Origin: Onthophagus taurus
Lineage: Eukaryota; Arthropoda; Insecta; Coleoptera; Scarabaeidae
Direction: 5' to 3'
NCBI RefSeq assembly: GCF_036711975.1
Contig: NC_091976.1
Span: 22,010,001 to 22,074,000 of the forward strand
DNA length: 64,000 nt
Shown: in pieces, positions 30,998-41,208 of the stretch
Numbering within the stretch: position 1 is the stretch's first letter
Layout of the letters: each line of letters starts with the position of its first letter
Program-made: the position numbers and the translations under genes
The notes under the pieces: model-generated
Database searches by the model: none
What the model was told of the DNA's origin: nothing
What the model saw: the letters and a program-made list of their open reading frames with translations, nothing else

Positions 30998-31343
30998 TTA
31001 TATTTTCGTGCATAAAGAACATTTTTTATCTGAATCCAAGCAGTACCTTTTTGGACACACTTTTCCTTGAGGTAAGGATGAAATCTTGTTGCACTTAACG
31101 CAAGTCTTATCCCAGTTCCGACAGTATCCAGCTAAACAAGGAGAATCTATAAAATGTCTCGGACGCCTAAAAATAAATTAAAAGTATACAATCAATTACT
31201 AAATTACTAACTTACATCTTGAAAGAATTATAATCACTCGAACTTTTTAACGCAACCAAGTTATTTTTTGTTATATAAAATTCTGATGAATATTGAGTCA
31301 AGCAGATAATCATCAAGAGAATTCCCACGAATTTTGGAAACAT
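30998..31343 (-). CDS. Secreted eight-cysteine peptide, two exons, 98 aa
   Basis: Exon 1 (31343-31216) encodes MFPKFVGILLMIICLTQYSS, then EFYITKNNLVALKSSSDYNS, and ends in phase 2 before GTAAGT. Exon 2 (31166-30998), after a 49-base intron, encodes RPRHFIDSPCLAGYCRNWDK, then TCVKCNKISSLPQGKVC, PKRYCLDSDKKCSLC and TKI. Eight cysteines follow the pattern C-x4-C-x5-C-x2-C-x11-C-x4-C-x7-C-x2-C. The two halves each end C-x2-C and look like an internal duplication. I do not recognise the family; it could be a toxin-like, antimicrobial or protease-inhibitor peptide. CLAGYC echoes the neighbouring C-x2-G-Y cytokines, but the rest does not fit. TGATAA and CTTATCT sites lie upstream (31377 and 31458). 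Confidence 0.75.
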
Positions 31344-31540
31344 TCTTAGAACGTTCTTCCCGGCTTGTAAATGAAATGATAAAAGTAAAGTGACTCAATT
31401 TCGCAATGCAGAGATGTTAAGTATTTGTTACCATATCTGTTTTTACATTTAATGAGATCTTATCTTAATACACAAAAAAATGAAGTAGGTAGCACGTAAT
31501 AAATGAAAAGTAAATGCATGATAATAGTTTATTTTTAAAA

Positions 31541-31961
31541 TTAATAAATTTGTCTACAAACTCCGCTTCGGTCTCTTCTATATCCGTCAGCACACGTATT
31601 AACGTTTATTATACGTTTTGCTTCAGCATCGTATATATCTTCTTCATTTGTTGTAAGTGGAATTAAATTTATGTCTTGATCATTACCAGCTCTAATATCG
31701 ATCATATCCACAGGATCAATTGCTATAATTAAAAAAAAAGAATTAAATTCATAAATTATTGTTTCACTTACTTGTCGGTATCGACTCCGTCGTTATTGTT
31801 TTAGTTTCGCATCCTCTATGATCTTTAATTTTACAGGTAAATTGATGAAAAACATGATGAGCTTTATCAAAACCTTGTTTTATATGATCAAAAATCGGCG
31901 TTGATTCACATTGAATGGCGATTAAGGTTAAAAATAGCGATAGAAATAAAATTTTCTGCAT
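31541..31961 (-). CDS. Canonical growth-blocking peptide (GBP/ENF)-type cytokine precursor, 123 aa
   Basis: Exon 1 (31961-31772) encodes the signal peptide MQKILFLSLFLTLIAIQCES. It continues with an amphipathic part (FDHIKQGFDKAHHVFHQF) and a first Cys pair in TCKIKDHRGCET, and ends in phase 1. Exon 2 (31722-31541), after a 49-base intron, encodes an acidic pro-region ending EAKR and then IINVNTCADGYRRDRSGVC plus RQIY. Cleavage after KR would free 23 residues with cysteines at 7 and 19. Lepidopteran GBP and plasmatocyte-spreading peptide have the same length and cysteine register. Members of that family act on haemocyte spreading, growth arrest and stress or immune signalling; in Drosophila the receptor is Mthl10. 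Upstream are TGATAA, TTATC and TGATAA at 32015-32040. The N-terminal half is shared with 37663-38071. Confidence 0.85.
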
Positions 31962-32132
31962 CTTGTAATGTTTCTTGTTGATTTAATTCAACTAACTTAC
32001 CAAATAGGAGTTTATGATAAACGAGGATGTTATCTGATAAACTTTTAACCTTTACGTTATTTAGAACGAAAAAATAAAGGAAAAAACGAATTGTTTGAAT
32101 CATAATTTATTGACAAATTTAATAAGTAATGT

Positions 32133-34506
32133 TTAGGCCCGTTTTAACACTTTCGTTTTATAAATTTTTTCTGCATTACTTCCCGATCGAATGAAATAAG
32201 GTAAAACTTCAATAGGAGCTGGGTAATCGATTAAAGTTTGACCACCTTCGTAAATTTCATCTGTGTTTGCATCTATCCATGAACCAGTTGGTAAGTAAAC
32301 ATCGCGAGTTACAGCGTTTTCAACAACAACAGGAGCTACCAAAATATCTTCACCCAATAAATAAGCTGAAATGTCGAGAAAACGGTTAAGAAAGAAGTTA
32401 TATTGGTGATTAAAAAAATCACAAACCGGTGTCTTCTTTTAAAGCATCAGAACTTAAAGGATCAACCCACCAAATTGGGGGGTTAACGGGATAACCATCC
32501 GTTACAGATTTTTCCATTACTCTTATGATTTCATCGGCGAAAATGGAATGGATTTCAACGAATTTTTTTGAAATTTGAATAATTGGATACTAAAATCAAA
32601 GATTTATTATTAAATCAATGTGACAAATTTGCGAATACCTGATCGGTTTCAAATTCCCAAGGAACATAACTAAATTGGATCGTTGGCATAAAAGTGTTGG
32701 CTTGAAGCCATCTTATATATAATTCTGGAGATGGTTTAAAAATGTAACCATTTCCTCCAACCATATCAGGTAAAACCCTACAAAAAATTGATAATAAATA
32801 AAAATTTAGTTTAAAATCCCTTTTTGTACTCACATTGTATAACCATTAATATTCATTTGCAATAAAGTCGTTATTAAAGTCCTGAAACCGTTATTTGTTC
32901 CCCACCTCGAATCTTTATCGATCATTCTCACCAAAACAGGTAAATCTTGAGTTCTACAATTCAAATAACTTTTTAAAGCGATTCTTGTTGTTTGTGATAT
33001 TTACCCCCATCCTGTTCTGACTTCAATTAATTCACCAAATTCGGCGCACATTCTCACGTAAGTTTCCGTTAATAAACTGGGGGATAATTCAACATCTCCC
33101 GTTAAATCGGGTATTTGTGGCGCCCAAGAAGTTTCCCCAGCATCAAATTTGAAAGCATCAATATTATAAATCCATCTAAGAATCTTTAATCCATCGACAA
33201 ACCATTGGCGGGCTTCCGGATTTGTAAAATCAACATGTTGAGCTTCACTGGTATTGCTATTCCACCAACTGGTTAAAACAGAACCCTCAAAATTTTTAAT
33301 GAAGTAATCTGAAAGGATTTATTTATCGATCAAATAATTAAGATTATTCTAAAATGTACTATTTGCTAATCCCACATCGGTTTGATAACAGTCTATATTT
33401 ACAAAGGGGTGAACCCAAAGTGAAACCGTGAACCCTAATCCTTTAATTTGTGCAACGGTATCGAGAATATTAGTAAATTCGGGTTCTCTAAACGTTAGGG
33501 ATCCATAACAAGTCTCCCAGTAATCATCAATTTCGAATTGTCCGGTTGGAAATTCATAATACACGATTTCATTTGCGTATTGTAATAAAATTGAATCATT
33601 TATCGGCCTTTTGTATCTTGCCCAAGTTGACCAAATCGGTTTCTCAATTATTCTCCTATCAGGATGACCTAATCAATAAAAAAAAAATAATAAAATTAAT
33701 CTAATATTTCAAAATTACCAGTTGGTTTTCCCAAAAAATTTTCAACTGCATGAAGATGACCATCCCTAGCGTTATCTCTAGCAGAAATTGAATATCTTAA
33801 AAGATTTCTAGTTCTCGTCGGTGCAAAAGGTGCTTCAACCTTAGCGCTAAAACAAACCGCATCATCTCGTTTACTATTTTGATCGATAAATAATGGAGTT
33901 CGACGATCAACAAAAATATAAGCCCCGTTCGAATTTAGCCAATAAGGCTCAACAATCGCGGCGAATCCATTTTCTTTGGGTACATTCGCAAAGTTGGTTA
34001 ATGTTAATTTTTCAATGGGCCAATATTGATTCCATTGTTCGGGTCCTCCGAACCAATTCGTCGTCTCCGCGTTTAAATTAAAGCAATCCGTGAATGTTTC
34101 TTCGGTATTAAACGTCGACCAAGTTAACATAAAGGAATTTTCGATTGTTTCGTCGATAGTCAAAATAGTTTCGCCGAAATTGATACAGTTATCGGTATTT
34201 TCGCAAAATGTGGGATTTTCAAGGTTTGTTGATAAACCTATGTTGCCAGATAACTTTTCGATACCATCTAAAATAAATTCATAAAAAAGAAATTATAATA
34301 AAAACGGGATTTTTTATTTGACCTTTTAACAAAGTTAACGTCAATCCATCGTCGGAGTCCTGTATAATCAATGTCACATCGTTGTTTACTAAGGAAATTA
34401 ACTCCGAGTTAACAGTTGTAAATGCCCAAAAAAGTGCTAAAAGTAATACGATAAAAAAATGTTGAGATTGTTTTGAAAGAAATTACTCACCTATGTAGAG
34501 CATCAT
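32133..34506 (-). CDS. GH31 family glycosidase, tobi/MYORG-like, nine exons, 648 aa
   Basis: Nine exons join in frame (34506-34491, 34436-34323, 34267-33719, 33668-33360, 33308-33005, 32953-32834, 32777-32639, 32589-32427, 32365-32133). All introns are 49-61 bases with GT-AG ends. The product starts with a signal-like MMLYIALFWAFTTVNS and is 648 residues long. FPTGQFEIDDYWE, GFTVSLWVHPFVN, NIDAFKFDAGETSW (putative nucleophile Asp385) and MIDKDSRWGTNNG (acid/base region Asp443-Asp445) are the GH31 landmarks. YLLGEDILVAPVV marks the C-terminal beta part. The family hydrolyses alpha-linked sugars. This branch includes MYORG and Drosophila tobi, a fat-body and gut gene responding to insulin and diet. 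Exact substrate is unknown. GATA-type sites (34532, 34562, 34591) lie upstream, as for the neighbouring peptides. Confidence 0.9.
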
Positions 34507-37500
34507 TTTCGGAATTGTGATTAAATTAACTTTGATAAATCAATAGTAAATATAGGTTCTTCTTATCTTTTCTCTTAAGGCGAAACTCTTAAGATAACGT
34601 TACAAGTAGATTGTTTGTTTAAAAATATTTTCTAATCTAGTACAACAATCGTGAAAAAAAATGATTATGCTTGATTTGAATCCATTTAGAAATTGAGATT
34701 TTTTTTGAGACATTGAAACATTTTGAAGTTGCTCGATAGTTAAAGAATTTAAGAGGTTTAAATTATTGTCCGGGTGTCCTTGCAATCCGGACAAAATCAA
34801 AATATATAAATTCATTTTATTTTCATTTTATGTAAATTTTATTGCGTGTATTCACTTCTTCCCCGAAGCAGTTTTAATAAATATACTACCAAATGAAAAA
34901 ATAACACCACAGAAATATGATTTTGCTATATTCATAAATTTAGATATTAAAACTGTTACGAACAGTACGTTTAGGTACATAGATAGAGAAAAATACGCAA
35001 AAATAATAAAGGAGGTGGAAACTCTTGTTTGATCGAATATTAATGTAACCCAAATTGTTGTTTGACCAAACATTAATGGTAGCTCTTATCTTTGGGATAA
35101 AACGATATTTGATAGTTCCTTAATAATTCATTTATCGCTTTTGATGTCACAGAAAGATATGAAGACTTAAAAATATATTGATGTGATATATTGATATATT
35201 GATGATGCCCTGCACTACAAATAACCTATTGTATTATAAGATGTACCTGTCATCACTGCAACCACCTTGATATGATGATAAATGTTTTAACTATTCAACA
35301 ACCTTAGATTTCTGAATCCGAAGTGCATGGAGAATCAGAATAGTAACCATAATATACTAGACTGGAGGTGATGTAGCGGCTATTAAAATACGTTGTAATT
35401 GTAACCATCATGTGCAACCCCACAAGTACTGATGATGAATAAGGTTAATTCTGTCCAAAATGAACTGTGATGTTGAGGAATATTTAATAACCTTCGTCTG
35501 TTCACTCCCACTAGATGATGAGTCAGAACTTGCCACTTGCCACTTGCCATTGGTGATGCACTGAGCTTAGAACCGTTAAAAGGGATGTCAAAACTCTATA
35601 TTATACTCCGACTGAAACTGCAATAAAAGCAAAGTAAAAAGAATTGCCGGATAAGATAGAGGTTTGGAGGAGAATTTGTAAAAAGTTTACAACTTTTAAT
35701 GAAGGTGCTTGTTTAAAAGTTAATAATTTCTTTTATTTTTGTTAATTTCTATTTTCGTTTCCTATTAATTTTTATTCATTTCAAGTTACTTTCCAGTATT
35801 CATGTTCTTTATGTAAGAAAAACGTGTTTTGTATTGTGAGTTACAAAATTCGTCGTCTCGTTTCGTTTTTATGTCACTTTTGGTCAAATAATCTTCGAGT
35901 CAAGTCGATTTTCATTAAAGTTGTTCTATTTCATTAAGTTGGGGTTTTTATATTTCATTTACGTTTTAGTTAATAAATTCTTTAGTTAAGATTAATTTCG
36001 TGTATGTTTGAGTTCGTTGGTAAGTACATTTTTTTAATTTCTATGAAACAATTTCTACAACTAAACTAATCATTTTAATCGAAACAGTGCTCTTTTCTGG
36101 TTTTGTATGCTCCGTAGTTATACAGTAATAACATACCGATATGAATCAGTTGTTAGTAAAGGACATCTGCGTTCCCACAGAACGTGAAAACGAAAGTGTA
36201 TCAAGTCTTCGTACTTGCTTTTGTGCATGTGCTGAAAAAACCCTACCAGTCGTGAATCGTAGATCAACAAAAACGTGATTCAGTTGATCTGAAGGAGCTG
36301 CTCATCAAGAGTTTTGTTGTTTTGAAGAATGAATTTGTTGCCAAATCCGAAAGAAACTGTGGTAGGTTAGAAATTGGATGCGTTCTAAGAAGTAATTAAA
36401 GTCAGGATATTAAAAGGAAACCGCCATTCTCAAATCTCGGTTTCTGTCTGGTCAAATCTGGTTCATTAGCATAGTCTTGTAACTTAATGTTACGACTTTT
36501 CATTGTATTACTGGTTGCCATCTTGGACTGGTATACGCGAGCGAACTTACGACAAAAATCAAACCAGCTCGATCTAAAGCTTGAGCACCACCCTTGCCTG
36601 TGATGTCAGCAGCTTTCTCACAGATTGCAAAAAGTTTGTGCATTATTTCCGACAATTTTCCTGTTCGCCTAGAGCTCGCGTAAAGTCTCGTCATCTGTCG
36701 GTAACTTCTAAAATTTATTCACCTAACAAGAGTTTGAATTTGTTTATGTGTAGACTCCATTTACTGCATTGCATTCTATTTTGACACAGACTTCTTTGCC
36801 AGTAACGACGAGGTTGTTGCCCTGTACATAGAGTACTAATAACAATATAGGAAACACAGCCAAGAATTTGATCCGTTTCCTTTTCACAATCTCTCAACCC
36901 AACGGGACATTTTGGCAAACATCCAACTGTTGCTCGCAAGATGTTTCTTAGTGGGTACACAGAAAATACTAAAAGCTATGAATATTGTTTAATATTTGTT
37001 TTCATTATTTATGTTTTACGGTTATTATTAATAATATTTCGTGATATTAGGAAGTTGAATATTGGATCAATAAACCAGCCGAACTTTTGGCAGGCCAAGA
37101 ATGTCTAGTGTGCTACAACAACACAAAATCAAATTGAATTTGCTCTAACCATTGTGTCATTCTCAATATTGTTTTAATCTGTAAAAATGTTTCATAGATC
37201 TGAAAAATCTCTGAAAAACAAAAGATTCATTTAAACTCAGATTTAAATAAAAATTTAAGTCTTACTAGATCGTATTGTTCTGTTTATTTACATGCAATTA
37301 ATTCATTACCGAGCAATAGTTGAGCAGAGTTGGTTCTATTTATTTTAGATATAGTACAAACACAAATAAACAAGTTGTAGTGATGAGTTCAATTTTGAGT
37401 ATTTACAACTCGTTCCATACTCCACCAAAAACAAACCCAACCTAACATCATTATTATTATTCTTAAGAAATCAATTATGAAAAAATGTTAAACCGTTAAA

Positions 37501-37660
37501 TTGTGCTTATAGAAGAAGGTTGAGTTACAAAAATTAGTTGAAAATGTTTTAAAATAAATTTTTATTTCAAATCATAAAAAAATACAAAAGAATACAAAGC
37601 GACAAAAATTAATGCGATTTAAGGAACTGAAGAATACTTAAAAAAATACAAATTCTGCAT
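34507..37660. other. Intergenic stretch, no firm gene
   Basis: The first 100 bases hold the GATA-type sites of the GH31 gene. Beyond that, frames at 34600-35073 overlap on both strands and are not convincing. A minus-strand region at 36490-36960 has broken frames (for example ALDRAGLIFVVSS) that may be a transposon relic I cannot name. The rest is AT-rich and unassigned. Confidence 0.35.
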
Positions 37661-37662
37661 TA

Positions 37663-38071
37663 TCATTCTCCAATTCTTATGTCTATATCCGGCGTATACG
37701 GTAGATGTATATCATCTAAAAACACCAAAATAAACTTAGTTAGGAATCACCAAAAAATTATTTATAAATTTACCTTCATGAATTTTATAATCTTCTTTAA
37801 TTGTAACAACAGGTGGAGTTTTAACAGTTGTTGGTGTTGTTATTAATTGTGGTGAACTAGAAGTAGAACTAACACTTCCTGGGTGGTTCGGATGACCAAC
37901 ACACCCTTTATGTTTGCGAATTTTGCACCCCAATTTATGCAGCTTAAATAACCCGTCTTCAATGCGATCGTTTATCTTATCTTTGAGCCGATCCAATTTT
38001 CTGTTAGCCTCGACATTTTCATTGAAGATTAATGCAAACACGACGACAACAATTAAAACTCTTAACAACAT
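37663..38071 (-). CDS. Secreted CKIRKHKGC protein, paralog of the GBP-like precursor N-terminal half, 116 aa
   Basis: Exon 1 (38071-37774) encodes MLLRVLIVVVVFALIFNENV, a signal peptide, then a charged amphipathic helix (LDRLKDKINDRIEDGLFKLH). KLGCKIRKHKGCVGHP and a Ser/Thr/Pro linker follow, and the exon ends in phase 1. Exon 2 (37715-37663), after a 58-base intron, adds only DIHLPYTPDIDIRIGE. The helix plus C-K-I-x-x-H-x-G-C is the same arrangement as residues 25-53 of the precursor at 31541-31961, and the intron phase agrees. The C-terminal cytokine module is absent; exon 2 encodes an unrelated short acidic end. It may be a sister gene that lost or never had the cytokine, which would make the N-terminal domain a unit of its own. 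CGATAA lies about 85 bases upstream. Confidence 0.75.
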
Positions 38072-41000
38072 TGTGAAAAGAACAATTTACACGATGTGCG
38101 TATGAAAACGACAGATTATGAACTGATCAAAAACCGGAATAACCTCAGCGAAACGATAAAATGTGGTTGATTGGTTAATAAGAAATTTTTCTTTTCGTCC
38201 TCGAGGCATTATGAAATGGGATATTTTGCTTTTTCAATAATTGTAATTATTGCAGTAACGTTTTAAGTAGTTTGGATAAGTTGTGTTATATAATATTTTG
38301 TTTGACCTTCACGTTTTTTGTTAAAAAATGTTTTCGTGGAATAGCAATAATTGGTTTTAATTATGGATAAAGATGTAAATAACCTATTAGAATATGTTAA
38401 TCATTCTGGTATGTATTGGGACTTTTTAAATTTATTTCTTTAAAATTTCTTAGAATTCACTAGAAAAGTTCTCAAATGATTCACACAGGAATATTTTTTC
38501 TTCCCAATTTTACAACTTAACCTTTAAACTTTTTATTACAAACCGAATCCATGTTAAAAATTTCAGTACGTCAAAACAGTTTTTCAGTTCTCGACACACC
38601 AAAAACCTTGTTGTTTATTGTTATGTTCGTACGTGTCGTAGACGATTTACGACTGTTGGCCCTCCTGAAATCGTTTAAAATCGTTCACCAACAACCGACT
38701 GGAGGCAGTTTAAATTGGTCTCCGACGTGCTCCGGGGGTGGCTTGAAACCCCCTGAGGACAGGACGCCGCCTCTTGATGGATAAGGCCTGTTCTTAAGTC
38801 CCGATTTAAATGCATTCCTTAACTCCGTCGCTTTTAGACGATGGAGAGAGGAAAGGTTTGGTAACGAAGCCGGGGGTTTCAAACCTTCGTGCCGTCTGTT
38901 TTCCAACACCCCTCTTACTCCCCTTCCTCCTCTTACAGCTGTCGATGAAGACAGCACTCGCGCTAAATTAAGTTTTCGAATAATCAAACCGGATGGGTTT
39001 GGCGTTTTTTTATGTCTCAAATTTAATTATTTTATTTACAGTGGAATTAATGGGGATGATTGAAAAAAATGGTTGTGAATTTTTTTCTTTGTAATATAAG
39101 GAAAAAGATTTTATTGCGAAACTCGTAAAAGTTTATCTAAGCCCGGATTGGACCTTAACGGAAACTAACGGGGGTGTTTTTCCGGTTTTCCTTGGGTTTT
39201 CTTATACCGGACTATTTTAAACGATAAATATCACCAGGGGTTCAACGGGGTCGTTCCTTTTATTTTATAGGAAGTCAGTAAGCCAGAAAAACCATACATC
39301 CCTAGAGTACAACAGGTACAATAACTTTCTAGCGGATCATATTGCTGTTTTCGAACACCAAATATACTATATTGATTTTTATAAAGTTTCCTTTAAAAAA
39401 AAGTTTCTTAAGTTTTATTCAATATTATAATTACGGTCTTATTCATAAAGAAAGATTTTCATCTGCCTCATTAATTATCAAGATTTAGATTCAGATAACA
39501 CAATTTTTATAAAGAAATAAATTGTGTTGCAAACGTTTAAATCACAACCTTGGTATACAATATAACTTTACGTAATTTCATCTTGAATGGTCTAGAGATT
39601 ACTGCACACTTATACATCTAAATAGTGATGGAACGAATAGTGTTTTTGCGAAAAGCTGGATGCCGGATAATCGAATATCAGGCCGAAGGGGATGCCGAAT
39701 ATCTATCTGGCCATTATGGTTATAATTTCACATTATTGCGATATTTGAATAAAAATGAAATTAATAAGAAAGCTGACAAGATATGTCAACTTATTTGGAT
39801 CCAAGATACAAAATGAACTTTTTTGATGGTGATTTAACTCACGAAGAAACTCTAAAAAGAGGATACTTTAATTAATAATTGGCGAAAATTTTATCAATAC
39901 TTCAAATATTGTTTTCTCAAAAACTAAAAGTTATATTTTAAAACGAGTTGGTTCATTGGAAAGAGGACACTTTTATTAACAACGATATTATTGGTTACAA
40001 ATACAACGATACTAACATGTTATTCAAAAAAAAAATTTTAGGGCTGTGAGATCACACATCCAAAATCGACTACGTTCGTAAGTATATAAAAGAAATCGTT
40101 AAATTACTCAAAATAAATCGAAAAATTTACGTAGAATAAACCTCGAATAGCCAAATTTGAATATTGAAAGCTACACTGATGATGCGAACGAAAAACAAAA
40201 TGACAAAATGACCTTTGGAGTTGAGGTGATAAGATTGAACCAGAACTACTGCAAGTGGGACAAAGAATCATATTATAGCGATAAGCCACCGCGACGTCAC
40301 AAGATGCGACGTAAACGACACAACGATAAAGATGAAAAATTACATCGACCTTATTTTCATACATAAAAATAAAAAAAAATCGACTACCTTAATTTTCTTG
40401 CATAATTCATATCGATCAATAAAACATTTTAATAAATAGTTTGTGCCATACAAGAATAATAAGCATTTTGATGCAGGAACACGAAGATAACCAGACGATG
40501 AATACTAAGTAGATTTCCCCGCTAGATTCAACTTAGTTTCATTCTGATTCCAACTTGGTGGTAAATTGGTTTGGTTTGGTTCTCTTTGGTTTACTTCAGT
40601 ACACTTTGGTTCACTTTGGTTCACTTTAATTTAGTTTAGTTTCACTTTGGTTTTAAGTTAACCCCAATTTCCTCGAGAAACCTCCCAACGTCGGGGGCAC
40701 TTTGAAATTCGTCACGTATGAGGCGTTTGGAAATGACAATGTCTTAAGAGGTGGAGCGTTTTGCTCCCGATATGGTAAATTACATGTCCTCGGGCGCGAA
40801 CTCCGACCATTTGCCCATATACGTGAAACGCCCCGCCGTAAAGTTTCTTTTTTTACTTCGCGCTATTTTGTTTTTTACTTTTTGTCGTTCTTTGGCCGCC
40901 CACTACACGTACTCCCTCGCGATTCCCGCTTAAGATATGCAGATTTTACGGCCGTTACGGACGTTACTTTTAACGTAACCAACCCCGTTATTAAAGCAAA

Positions 41001-41200
41001 TTTAAATATCAAAACAAATATGACGCGGAAACGCAATAAAGAGATCGTATCTTTTATAAGGGTAAACAGGGATTTTGGAATTTTTGAGAAGATTTTATAG
41101 AAAGTGTTGTAAAGAAAATTGTAGGTATTAGGTTTTCATTTTTTATGAGATGTTAAATTTTATTAACACAAAATGATAAACACAATCTTTTAAGCCTTTA
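38072..41200. other. Intergenic stretch with GC-richer blocks and a short simple repeat
   Basis: No gene is supported. Blocks at about 38690-39010 and 40700-41000 are GC-richer, and the open frames there overlap on both strands. A degenerate TTTGGTTCAC repeat runs about 40565-40655. The rest is AT-rich and unassigned. Confidence 0.35.
40565..40655. repeat. Degenerate TTTGGTTCAC simple repeat
   Basis: Roughly eight degenerate copies of a TTTGGTTCACT-like 10-11-base unit follow each other (GGTTTGGTTTGGTTCTCTTT at the start, CACTTTGGTTTT at the end). No coding potential. Confidence 0.6.
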
Positions 41201-41208
41201 CAATAAAA

